A DNA stretch of 64,000 nt from Proteromonas lacertae (Eukaryota > Sar > Bigyra > Opalinata > Proteromonadidae). The position numbers were made by a program, and so were the translations under genes. The stretch's first letter is position 1. Every line of letters begins with the position of its first letter. Positions 12,524 to 24,000 of the stretch are shown here, one piece after another. The DNA is taken from assembly GCA_002245135.1 (NCBI GenBank), contig NGBS01000586.1, positions 1 through 64,000 of the forward strand. The letters are read 5' to 3'. A model generated the notes under the pieces. The model saw nothing but the letters and a program-made list of their open reading frames with translations. It was not told where the DNA came from and searched no databases.

Positions 12524-13612
12524 TCATGTAGGAGGCACATCTAACGATAAAATTGAAACTGGAATAACAGAATTCTGTTTAACAAGCAAATTATTCTTCT
12601 TAGTAACACAACTAGAAGTAGTAGTTGATCTACTTATAGAGTTTGTAGCTCTCAAGTATTTAGAATAATTAGAATTACTTCTTTCAGACTTAAACGAGTA
12701 TTCACTATTGGCAATTGACAATTTTCCTGGTCTTTTACTATATCCAAACATATTTCTCATCACAATTTGAATATGAGCTAATAATTCATTATAATCAGTA
12801 TCAATCATCCTATAACTAGTCACAAAAGGGGAAGGTTTATGCAAAACACAAATTCTATATATTTTACTACAATAACGCTCTTTTGGATAAGCTTTTACAA
12901 TCTGTTTATCAAACATTGTGTCATACAAGATTTTTCTATGTAAAATCTCACTATAACACTTTGGATTAATTATATTCTTCACTATTTTAGATTGTAAATG
13001 ATATAAAGGATCACATAAACAATAACTATTCTCAACTATCTTCATTACTTCTTTTAACTGCAAATTATTATCATTCTGATGTTTTTTTAACCAATGAGTA
13101 ACATTATCATCAATCACATAATTTGGATTTAAATTTCTGAAAAAATAACAGGTTTGTTGGTATGTTAACGATTTATTTGATTGAATACCATTGATAGATA
13201 CTAATATTCTACAACTTTTATTCAATGGAAGCAAAGCAAATATAAATATAAATGGAATGAAGTTATCTAATGTTACTTTGTTATCTATATTGATAAAAAT
13301 AAGTAATATTCACATAAATATATACGAAACTTCTGAAAAAAGAGGTCTACTATACCAATACTCTCTAATGAGAAGTATTTTATAAAATCATAATAATCTA
13401 TGTAAGTATGATAAGAATTTAAACTCCAAATCCTTAAATACTCATACTGCCACTTCGATATCTCATAATTGTTTACTAGAGAGATTTAAAAATATATAAT
13501 AAATACAACAATATAAATCACATATTAATATTGACAAATCATTGAGAGGGAAAAGTGATGTTGTAGGATATGAGCAAAGAAAACGGCTTTTATACCCTTT
13601 ATATATTTTCAT
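12524..13612 (-). CDS. Unrecognised 338-residue protein
   Basis: I do not recognise this protein. Three exons (13507-13612, 13326-13475, 12524-13284) join through introns of 31 and 41 nt in a single open frame from ATG 13612, which supports a real gene. The middle holds aromatic-rich helical sequence (YHTYIDYYDFIKYF, then KVTLDNFIPFIFIFA) whose spacing recalls degenerate EF-hand pairs, but no intact calcium loop is present. The C-terminal 80 residues are Ser/Asn-rich and basic (SERSNSNYSKYLRATNSISR), likely disordered. It sits between TTC12 and tRNA-Ser in a stretch with ciliary genes, which is only weak contextual evidence for a related role. Confidence 0.6.
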
Positions 13613-13814
13613 CTAAAAATATATAATCTTTCTATACCATTCTTTCTGCTTCTTCTTTTTCAGATATCATAAAAGCTTAAACAAAAAAAATTAAATGGTG
13701 AGGCTTATTTTATTAATGAATTCAACTTATAATAAAAAAGAATACAGAAAGAATAAATGAATTCTGATTTATATTATGAATTTAAAGTAAATTATATGAA
13801 ATGAAATATAGATT

Positions 13815-13829
13815 TAAAAAAAGAAAAAT
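13815..13829 (-). terminator. Pol III T-run after tRNA-Ser
   Basis: Immediately 3' of the tRNA on the minus strand the sequence reads TATTTTTCTTTTTTT, the oligo-T expected for RNA polymerase III termination. Confidence 0.75.
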
Positions 13830-13830
13830 A

Positions 13831-13912
13831 CGACAGCTGCAGGATTCGAACCTGCGCGCGGAGACCACAATTGATTTCTAGTCAATCTCCTTAACCACTC
13901 GGACAAGCTGTC
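13831..13912 (-). tRNA. tRNA-Ser (AGA anticodon)
   Basis: On the minus strand GACAGCT pairs with AGCTGTC to form the acceptor stem, with discriminator G. The A-box region is CCGAGTGGTTAAGG. The anticodon stem ATTGA/TCAAT encloses CTAGAAA, giving anticodon AGA (read as IGA after editing). A long class II variable arm follows, and the B-box is GGTTCGAATCC. All are hallmarks of eukaryotic serine tRNA. No intron is present, and CCA is not encoded. Confidence 0.96.
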
Positions 13913-14051
13913 TCATACTTTTTGTCTTAATTTTTGATTGATAATCTCAACACAATAATCTTTTTTTAATTTTGATTTTATTTCAATGAGTGAAGGTATG
14001 ACTAGATTATAAAACCGATTTTATTATTTAGTTACTTTTGAGTCATTAAAA

Positions 14052-15707
14052 ATGCAATATCAACACACCATTAATTGTCTTAGTGACGATAACATGAAAG
14101 TAAGAAAGATAAATATCACAAAAATATCAAAAGATATTAGTATATTTATTAATATGATGTTATAACAGAGAACAAAACTATTCCTTCTCAATTTTTAAAA
14201 CAATTCTATTTGGAATGCCTGTACAATGCTTTAAAGAAATCAGTAGTTGATTCTTATGACACTGTAAGAGAAGAATCAATTCAATTGGTATAATACTGAT
14301 TTATTGTTTTTAGATTCTGTATATCCTAAGAAACGAAGGTTCATTAGAATTAAGTGACTATATTACTGCATTTGATGATATAACACTCATTATTTTTGAT
14401 AGATTGGGAAAAAGTCCATTTCCAGAGCATCTAGAAGAGAATCGTTATGGCGTACAATATACCCTTATATAATATATTAAATAGTTGTTAGAACTTTTAC
14501 TCTTATTATTAGAGAAAATAAGCATTGCTGAAGAAAAAGACAAATATTCAGTTATAGAATCAAGACTTGATAAAATTATTACCGTTTTATGCAATACACA
14601 AAAAGACAAGAACAGTAAGATAGTCAATTTGAGTAGTAAAGTAATTATGAAAACATGTGAAGTAGTTCCATTATCCATTCATAGTTACTTGGATAAATTA
14701 GTAGCTTCAATTATTATCAACTTTAAACATAATAAAAATGAAGTAAGATGTTGTTCTATTGATGTATATATATATATATATATATATATTATTATTATTA
14801 TTATTATATAGGCAATAAGAGTAGTCATCCCATTAGGAAGTGAAAGTCTAAGTGATGTGATGAACAAATATGTAATTGAAGGAATGGATATGTTGAGTGA
14901 AGATGGTAAAATAAATGTTAGAATTGTATATAAATAAATAAATATTATTATTATTATATAGAATCGACTAACTACATTACACTATTGGTTAGAATCAATC
15001 CAACCATCTCAACTAGAGGAGTTTGAAAGTCGATTAATATGTTCTTATCTTAGAAGTTTTGGAGATGATATTGAAGAAGTTAGAAAAGAAGCATTAAAAC
15101 AGATTTATGAATACAGTCAAAAGAAATATAAAGATGAAAATAATGATAATAATATTGATAATAAATTACCATCTGTATAATAATAGTCATTATATTATAG
15201 GGTATAACTTTACCTTCTCCATTCAATGAATTACCATCTTATAAAAATACATTATTCGTTAGAAATCATTTGAATAATATATTTAAAGTGGTGTTGGATT
15301 TAATGAAAGAATCATGGAAAGATCAACAGCGAGTAAATATCACCAAATTACTTAGAACAGCAATTATCTTTGCTCAAGATTCACTCTCTTCATTTGCACT
15401 AAATGAAATATATACTATGTTAATACAAGCAAGAAATGATGAAAAGAATGAAGTTAAAGAAGCAGCAATTGATTGTAGTATGTATTTGGGTTGTTTTATA
15501 AAGGCTGACATGATTTTAGATACAATATTACCATTAATCAAAACGAGTAATAATGAAGAATCAGTAAAGAATTTAACATCCACAATTATATTACTATCAG
15601 CAGCTATAAGAGGATTTGATAAAAATAATAATAATAATCATTTGATGAATGAAATAGAAAGAATATGTAATTCTTTACAAGTCATTGATATTACAACATT
15701 GAAAGTA

Positions 15708-15758
<51 letters not shown>

Positions 15759-16955
15759 TGTTTTATTATTTTTAGTATCCTGAATTTCAAAATTCAATAG
15801 TCTCCCTATGTTCAAGTGTAATTGATCTTATTAAAAATATTGAAAATATGAATAACAAAGGCTTATTATATAATATATGGTATATATTATTACAAGTAGA
15901 TAGTGGTTTACCTCCAACAGCTGAAGAAAGTAAACATATTATTAGAGAAAATGTAACAAAAACATTTGAAAAATTAACAACAGAAGTATATAAAACTAAT
16001 GAAACAAAAGATGTATTTAATATGAATTTTGATAAGTGTTTTAAAGATATAACAGTAGATATTGATGAATGGGACTGTGGAACAAGTCATTTGTTAATAT
16101 TTGACAGATTATTAAGAAGATTAAGTGATAATATAACAAATCATAATGAAGAATTATTTGCAGCATTTGAAAAAATAAGTAAAAAAGGAAAATCTCCAGA
16201 AATGAGATTGAACGTAATTGCTCTGTTGGATGATATAATTAAATATTTCAGTAGTCATTCGTATAAAGTAATAACCATTTTAATTATTCCTAACATTGAA
16301 TGGGAAGTTGGTAATATTGCAAGTGCATTGAGAAAAGCTGCTATTTTATGTTTCTATAATTTATTATATCATAACAGTGATAATATTGATGTATATATAT
16401 ATATATAATATTATTTTAATATATAAAATAGTTGAGTAATAGTATAATTGAATTAAAAAATAACATTACACCTCCATTAATCAGTTGTTTAGATGATGAT
16501 GATAAAGATATAAGATATATAACAAGTCAATGTTTAACGTTTTATTTTGATATTTTGAAAGGTCATTTAAATGAAGAAGAAGTGAATAAAATATATGGTG
16601 ATTTAATGAAAAGATTAGATGATTCTGAAAATTCAATAAGAATAGAGTGTTGTAAGTATATGATAAAGTTTTTTGATTGTTCAGAAAAAGAAAGTTATCA
16701 TGGAACTTTAATCACTTACTGTTTGGATTGTTTTTTAATCCATTTAGATGATCCAGATGAAATGATTCAAAAGAATGTATTTGAGACATTGAAAGTATTA
16801 GTTGTGATGGATAAAAATGAAAGTCCAAAAAGCATTGAGAAAGGTATTTATTATTATTATTAATTATTATTATTATTTGTATTATAGCTAAAAGTCACAG
16901 TAGTAACAGATTTTATCAGAAGAATTGTGAAGAATTAATAAAATTATGTAATTAA
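14052..16955 (+). CDS. DNAAF5: DNAAF5/HEATR2-like HEAT-repeat dynein assembly factor
   Basis: HEAT-repeat factor for cytoplasmic preassembly of axonemal dynein arms. Ten exons (14052-14139, 14169-14287, 14314-14451, 14485-14763, 14812-14925, 14962-15174, 15201-15704, 15776-16390, 16432-16843, 16888-16955) read to 849 residues, essentially the human length (855). HEAT helices run throughout. The C-terminal block, with YGDLMKRLDDSENSIRIECC and CFLIHLDDPDEMIQKNVFE, matches the KRLDD..VR and LVHLDDP...Q segments of HEATR2. Introns are 26-71 nt and several contain (TA)n or (ATT)n. The 3' part from intron 8 onward is duplicated in inverted orientation at 54468-55040. Confidence 0.8.
15715..15752. 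repeat. (TA)n microsatellite inside a DNAAF5 intron
   Basis: An almost pure TA tract makes up most of the 71-nt intron 15705-15775. Shorter TA or ATT tracts fill other introns of this gene (14764-14811, 16391-16431) and of the TMEM63 gene. Expansion of such tracts probably explains why a few introns exceed 40 nt. Confidence 0.85.
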
Positions 16956-17528
16956 AAATATTATTATTGGATTATTGCTTTTGTTTTTTAATAACAATAA
17001 AAACAAAATAAAGAAGAATATGATTTGAAGAGCGTTTTTATCTTTATACCAGCATCTTTTAGATGATTTACCATTCATAAGAATGTCAATTATGAAAGTA
17101 ATAACTACTCCAATTAAAACATCTGTTGTATTTTTAAACACTCATCAACTGGAGGTTCTCATACAGCCATTGATAATGTATAAACGCATCTTCTTGCAAT
17201 ATAGCTTGTTTTTAATATTTTGGCAAATATGTTTCAAATACTTCATTTTTATATTCTAAGAATATATCGACAAACATATATACAAATTAGATAATGATTA
17301 TGCTCATATTATTTCACTTAGAACAGATTTCATTCATTTAATAATTTTCAAAAATATATTCGTTTCATAATATTCAAAATTTAAAAAATGATGTTTAATA
17401 AAAATGAATGTATAAATGACATTTTTATTCATAGATTCATTAAGTGATGATATTTTATATCAAAACTGCAATAATGCATATCACACACTTGTTTCTGATG
17501 TATTTTAATGAGTTATTTGTGCTTATAG
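16956..17528. other. Intergenic, possible relic start region
   Basis: AT-rich spacer between DNAAF5 and HAUS4 with no intact gene. On the minus strand around 17330-17365 it reads GAAACGAATATATTTTTGAAA shortly before an ATG that soon meets a stop. This closely resembles the promoter block upstream of the macroglobulin gene and may be a dead promoter copy. The first ~18 bases are included in the inverted copy at 54468. Confidence 0.4.
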
Positions 17529-18680
17529 ATGATATCTAGCAGCAAAAATATATTAAGTGAAAATGGTTGTGTTAGTGATATAAACGAACAATTAGAGAAA
17601 GTATTTCAATCTTTCTTAATTCTATTGTAGATAAAAGAAAATTATGAAATTCAAAAATTGAGATATTATAGGAACAGTTTATTATCGTCTATGATTGATG
17701 AAACAATAGAAGATAATGACATACAGCAATTGACAGGCGAAAATCCATCAGGCAATGTAGCAGTGGATATAAGAGTAATTGAATATACTAAAAGACAGAG
17801 AAATAGATTATTAGCTAACATATATCTGGAAAATGGCTTAAATTCTTCTGCTTCTGTATTTTTATATATAATATAGTATATAATATATAATGCATTAGGA
17901 AGATACATTATTTGGAATAACTCCAAAAGATTTAGGAGAAGAAGATTCAGAAAATAGTAAAATTTCTAAACTGTTAATTCCACAAATAGAACAGAAAATA
18001 TTAGCTTTAGAAAATAAAATATATAATATACTACCAAAATCTAAGAGTATATATATATAATTATTATAATTTAATATAGAAAATGAATATGAGACATTGA
18101 ATGAGAAAATGAAAGTAAATATTTTTAGTATATTATCATTAATAGAATATAACATCAAAAATAACAAATAATACAAAAGAAATAAAAGATTATCAAAACA
18201 AAATTCAAAATAAAATGATTGAAATATCTGAAGTATAATTTTAACTATCTTTAAAAATAGAATTTAATAAAAATAAGAGAAATATACAATAATCTATTAA
18301 CAAAAGTATCTGATGAAGAAATTGAATATTGTATGACAAAACTGCAATTCTTCAGTGAATTTAGTTTAACTTCAGAACTAAAAAGATTGGTGATAGAATA
18401 TGAATGTTTAAATGATAGTTATAATGAAAATACAATTCCTTGTTTAAGATTCATTCGAGAAAATCTTGATAGAGAAGGTGAAAGCCTTAAACATGAAAAA
18501 GAAAATGTATATTTCAATTTATCTAATGTTATATAGTTACTAGCTTCAATTCATCCTTTTAGAGATTTAGGACCAGAATATGATAAATTAGTAAGAGAAT
18601 ATACTTCATTATTAAGACAAAAGAAAGCGAAAGAAGATGAAATGGAGAAGATGTTAAATGCCAGTGTTTTACCAAATTAA
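17529..18680 (+). CDS. HAUS4: HAUS4-like augmin subunit
   Basis: Augmin recruits gamma-tubulin to the sides of spindle microtubules. HAUS4 is a coiled-coil subunit. Seven exons (17529-17600, 17631-17855, 17899-18046, 18080-18114, 18146-18232, 18261-18506, 18537-18680) join without lesion to 318 residues (human 363). The C-terminus carries the family signature: a helix with IPCLRFIRENLD, a second helix, then FRDLGPEYDKLVREYTSLLR, corresponding to the YEVLGEEFDRLVKEYTVLK end of human HAUS4. The N-terminal third is divergent. Most of the protein is predicted coiled coil. Exon 4 is only 35 nt. Confidence 0.7.
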
Positions 18681-19509
18681 TTAATATTTACTATCTTTAT
18701 CATGTTCTTGTCTGTATTTATATGATTTTTTATTTTCACTTCTCCAATTTCAAAGAATTCAATTTTTAAAGTCTTTAGCTAAAAATATCCTTCTCAATAC
18801 ATTTTATTATCTACAGTAGTATGTGTGTTTTTATCAATTAATCTATTTTTCAATACCAAAAGTAGAAATGCAAAGATTTTGTGTAATTGTTTTTTAAGTG
18901 TTGATAAGTATTTGAGAAGTTAATGATAATAGCTACTTTACATAAACTCAACTCATTCATACTTGCAATAACATCATTACTAAATATATTTCAATAATAA
19001 ATTACACAAAAATTAATTCATCACACAATATTATCATATACTAATAATATCATTCTTATGGATATATCTGAGATTAGGATTTTTATTTACAAATTCTTTT
19101 ACTTACACAAGCAATATATTATTGTTTAATAATATCATCATTAACCACTAGAACTTGAATATAACACAAATTCTTTAGATATAACGAAAATGAATAATAG
19201 AAAATATAGCATTTATATATAGCATATTACTCTTTTATAACTTTCTGATAGCTCTTATACCACTTCACTAGAAGATATTTTATCATTTTTTGTAATATAG
19301 GTTTATTTACAAAAGAATGAAAATATGCTAAATTAAATTATAGTTGCACTATAATACCTATAGTAACAATAGATTATATTTTGAGAAGAATTACCTTAAT
19401 ATAAGATTATTTAATACAAATAATATACTTTGTTATTATTATTATTATTATTACAAAGACAGTTATGAATATATTAAAGGCAAGAATGATGTTTTTTCTA
19501 TTTGAGAAA

Positions 19510-19517
19510 AAACGACT
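19510..19517 (+). promoter_or_regulatory. Orphan AAACGACT motif
   Basis: The octamer with following ATATATTTTGAAAC is nearly the same as the block in front of the macroglobulin gene, yet no open frame starts within 40 nt. The kinase-LRR ATG is 274 nt downstream. Likely a dead promoter copy or a distal element. Confidence 0.3.
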
Positions 19518-19771
19518 ATATATTTTGAAACAAAATAATTTTGCTTAAATTCACATCTAGATGGATTATAATGTTGATTATAACAATTTAATGTTAAATT
19601 TTATAATATAATATACATTTACAGAGAATAAATAGATAGAAATACAATATTTTGTAAGATGTATGTATACAAGATAAAAATAATATTGGTATCATGAAGA
19701 TCATGAATAGAAGTGAATGAAATATTAGAATGGTAGAATAGCGAGAAAAAAAGAAAGAAAAAAGAAAAGTG

Positions 19772-19779
19772 AAACGACT
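19772..19779 (+). promoter_or_regulatory. AAACGACT motif 12 nt before the kinase-LRR ATG
   Basis: GTGAAACGACTTAATTTTC is followed by the ATG at 19792. Same octamer and similar distance as at 6929 (minus strand) and 40015, supporting a shared initiator-like element. Confidence 0.45.
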
Positions 19780-19791
19780 TAATTTTCAGAA

Positions 19792-22700
19792 ATGTTAAAT
19801 CATCACATAGAAGAGATATTGAAATATAAATTACCGAAATTAGAAGTATTTGTTGTATATATATATACAATAGATCAAAGAAAGAAAAGAAAAGAATGAA
19901 AATGAAATAGATATGGTAATTAAACATGAAAATAACTGCAAAGTGGTTAAAATGTTGAATATTGATGGAATTAAAGAGAAGAAGATATTGAAATTTAGTG
20001 AAAATAATTGTTTTTTGTTAGATTATTGTTCATTTTTTACTTATCCTTCAGAAATACAGATCATCGGGTGTAATATGATGATTTTAGAAAGAGATTATTA
20101 TATGCGAGATTTGGAGGGGTTAATTCAAAATAAATCCTTATCAAGTGATGATATTTATAGTGTTATTCTGTCAATTTGTGATATTTTGATGATATTCAAT
20201 GAATATGAATTAGTGATAAGTAATTTGAAGAGTTCTAATGTGATATATGAAGATGATGGCAATATAAAAATGTGTGACTTATGTTCGAATGAAGTAAGAA
20301 AAGAAGAAGATATGAGTTTGTATGATTTGTGTTTCAAAAGTCCAGAAGAGTTGAATGGATATGAGTGTAATGAGAGAAGTGTGATTTGGTCAATTGGTTG
20401 TGTATTATATGAAATGATAAACAAGAAATTACCATTTAATGAAGATGATAACATGATTAAAACAATGAATAACATCCTGAAATGTAAATATAGTTTTAAA
20501 AGAAAAAGTAATAAGAAAATGAAAGAAATGATAGAAAGAATGTTGAAAATGAAGAGTGAAGATAGAATGATTTTAGAAGAGTTGGGAAAAGAAATGATTA
20601 AACTAAACGAGATATTGAAAGATGATAGTAATTATTTAATGTTGGATAATGAAAGAAAAGAATTGTTTTACCATAATGATAAAAAGAGTATTTCACTGCC
20701 AATGATATATCCGCCAATATATTATGTTAAAAATAAGACATGGAAAAAAATACGAAATGATTTAATAAAGTCATACAATAATAAGCCAAATGAAAGAATA
20801 CTATCAATATTATTAATGATAGAATGTGTCAATATAGATTATTCAATTAAAGAAAAACTGAAATTTCAAATTCATCATAAATGTAAAGAAGGCAAAAGTT
20901 GCTATTTGGATGAAATGATATTAAATTTATCTATTTTTATTGAAAGAAATGATGAAATAAGAATAGATATTGGATCAAAATGTATTTGTTTTTGTGAAGA
21001 AGGAATAGATTATTTCTTTAGAATAATAAAACTAATCAATCCAACAAAACTCAGATTTTGTATTATTTTTATAATTTGTATCTGATTAGATAAATATGAT
21101 AGAGATGTTATTTATTATTGTAATGATTATTTTAATATTCCAGTTCAATATCAGTCATTATTTGGATCATATTTTAAACAGTTATCAAACCTACAAGAAA
21201 TAGATTTATGTGGATATAATCTTACTTATGATTTCATTGAATCATTTATTAAATCAATTCTATTCATGAAACTGAAGTATATAGATATTCAACGTATATA
21301 TTATTCAAAATTATTTATTACATTGTAGGCAAGCCAATTGATAATAAGGGATTCAAATTATTAATTCCATATTTGAATTTATTGATCAACAACAAAAATG
21401 AATTAATCCTTTCTGAAATGAGATTGAATGATGATTCAATGATATTATTATCAAAAGAATTATATAAATATCCAAATCTTAGAAGAATAGACATTAGAAA
21501 TAATAAGAAAATTCATTCAAAAGGATTGAAAGCCTTATTCTCCAAATTTCCTATTTCAAAAATTGATTTTGATTTTGATGTTAAAAGAAATAAAGAATTA
21601 CTGATAGATAAAGACATTCCTGAATTGATGAAATTCATCAGATATAGTAATGAATTAGATCTTAGCGATTTAGATATTGATGATGATTATTTTTCATCAT
21701 TTATTTCATTAAGATTAAATGAACTTAGAGAGATTCAATATCTATATTTAGATAGTATAATTTGATGTTTTTCTATTGATTAGATAATAAACTTACAGAC
21801 AAAAGTGTGGAAGTATTAATGAACAATATGTCTTCTTTTTCAAGACTTACATGTCTTAGTTTAAGTGGAAATGAAATAGGAGATGAAGGAATGAGATTAT
21901 TATCTCCACATATGAATTTGTTAATACGTAAGCGTGATTGGAGAGAGAATATTGATTGTTCAAGTATTACTATAATCATTTATTGTGTTATAGGAATGGG
22001 ATTATCTTTAGTTGGATTGAAATATTTGGTTGATGGTTTAAAGAATATTCAGAAGAATATTGATACACTTTATTTATATGATAATAATATCGATTCAGAA
22101 GGAATGGAATATTTGATAAAAAATAAGACAAGCTTTAATAAGATGAGAATTAATAGTATATTTTTTATAGCATAATTATAGATAATCCAATTGGTAATAA
22201 AGGCTTTAAGTTGTTACTAGACGATTTATATATGTTAAAGGATGATTGTTATCCATATGAATTTGATTTGAATGATATCTCAATTGATGATGAAAGTGTA
22301 ATATTATTAAAAAATGCATTAGATTCAATAGGAGAATGTAAAATAATAGATCTGAAAGGAAATAATATCAAAATGAAAGCATTAAAATCAATTTGTTCAA
22401 AATCATTAAAAAAAGAAGAATATCCATTTATAGAAATGAAAAATTCATCATGGACAAATGAAGAAGTGAAATATTATTTGAATTATTGTGTTAAGAAAGG
22501 ATATCCATGCGATTTATCAAGTATATAATATAAATGTGTTATGAAATAGATTTGAATCTGAATGATTCTCTTATTCCATTAATAAAGAAGATTAATTATT
22601 GGAAAGTTTTCTTATCTAATAATCAAATCACTTCAAAAGGATTGAAAGAATTAGTAGAGTCTTTGCCTAAAAGAGCAGAATATATTTCAATATATGGCAA

Positions 22701-23121
22701 TCCAATTGGAGATGAAGGAATAGAGATAATATGCGATAACTGTGATGAATTTGCTGAATATCAATTATCATTAAATCTTTCAAGTATTTTATCAATATAA
22801 TATGTTGTTATATTATGAATAGATGTTGGAATGAATGAGAAAGGATTAAAAATGTTAATAAAAAGTATAAAAAAGTATGGAAGGTTAAGAAATGTGGATA
22901 TATCAGGAAATGAATTAAATGAAGAAGGGTTGAGATTAATGAAAGAAAATAGTAAAATATTTGAATATACTAAATTAACAATGACAGTAAAAGAAAACAT
23001 AGATAAATCAGAGTTAAAATCATTTCTAAAAACATTTTCATCAGTTCATACAATAAAATTAGATGGAATATCAGAAGAAGAAAAGAAAGAATTATCTAAA
23101 CAATTCTTTAATATTGAATAA
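19792..23121 (+). CDS. Pseudokinase fused to RNI-type leucine-rich repeats
   Basis: Nine exons (19792-19845, 19874-21059, 21090-21293, 21329-21754, 21784-21927, 21994-22155, 22182-22520, 22550-22783, 22823-23121) give 1,015 residues without a lesion. Residues ~20-260 follow the protein kinase fold: IKERKEKNENEIDMVIKHEN (beta3/alphaC), VISNLKSSNVIYED at the catalytic loop, CDLCSNEV at the DFG site, then SPEELNG and VIWSIGCVLYEMI. HRD and DFG are lost, so it should be a pseudokinase. Residues ~400-1015 are leucine-rich repeats of the ribonuclease-inhibitor type (SLSGNEIGDEGMRLL, IYGNPIGDEGIEII, DISGNELNEEGLRLM). All introns after the first are phase 1. No transmembrane segment seen. The last part is copied in the right arm. 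Cellular role unknown, presumably a scaffold. Confidence 0.72.
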
Positions 23122-24000
23122 TTGATAGATAATTAAATCTATTGTTTCTGAACTTTTACCTTGAAGTAATGAGGATCTACTGATAGAACTAATAATTGAC
23201 GATTTAATTTGGATTATTTATCACTTGAGATTTATTAAAATCTGTCACCTGAATTAAGATAAATATTCTGTATCAACTCCTGGTGTTTCTTCATCTTCTA
23301 CTTCATCTAAACTAATATTATCACTATTTATTACATTCTCAAAATTATTATTCCAACATTTGATAATAATTTTTCACCTGAGATTAATTCAGATCTTGAT
23401 TTCGTTATTGGTGGAGGTAGAATATCAGCTACTGATGGAAATAATAACAATTCAGCAAATGAACAACAAATTAAAGAATTAATTATAATAGATGTAAAAT
23501 CATTGCTGTACAAACATTGCCTTCTTCAGATAAACTATCACATGAAGTTAAATATACTGAACATAATATGATATTCATCTCTTCAACTCCAATAGATAAA
23601 ATATCTTGTATATCACATAAGAAGACAAATATCTCTTCAGGTATATCATCTAATATTGCAGGTACTTGTACTGCGGATTGAAATAATACTGCATCTAATA
23701 AGATTACTTAATCTTTTATGCAAGTAAATTCCTTAGAAGATTTCATCCAAGTAACATATATTACCAAAGAAGTAGCTTCTAGATATCTTCCAGATAGTTC
23801 TTATATCACTTCACAAGAAGATATTTTAATCATTTTTTGTATATATAGGCTTGATTCTCTCAAATATTCAAGCCAAACTTTCTCATTTTCTTTTTCTCAT
23901 TATCTCACGATTCATGAATCAATTATTCAATCAAAATGCATATTCAAAAACAAAAACATATTAATAAGAATAATATAAGGTATAATAATAATAATAATTT
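23122..24000 (-). pseudogene. Decayed reading frame, left copy
   Basis: Between the LRR gene and the receptor gene, the minus strand shows codon-like but broken sequence. Pieces such as LDDIPEEIFVFLCDIQDILS, ELLLFPSVADILPPPITKSR and DEVEDEETPGVDTEYLS lie in different frames interrupted by stops. The same pieces and stops occur in the right copy (53121-54000), so the decay predates or was shared through the duplication. A third, more diverged scrap lies at 19247-19310. I do not recognise the ancestral protein. Confidence 0.5.

Larger units (their letters stand above)
18681..19791. other. 1.1-kb intergenic with relic sequences
   Basis: No intact reading frame. Two details stand out. The segment 19247-19310 is a diverged copy of 23797-23857, part of the decayed element beside the giant receptor genes. 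An orphan AAACGACT motif at 19510-19517, followed by TATATATTTTGAAACAAA, matches the macroglobulin promoter block but leads to no gene. The rest is AT-rich and unremarkable, apart from a short (ATT)n run near 19435. Confidence 0.5.

Noticed and set aside
14764-14811. CRISPR-like or telomeric repeat arrays in TA/ATT tracts
   Set aside because: They are simple microsatellites within spliced introns, with no spacer structure or telomere unit.
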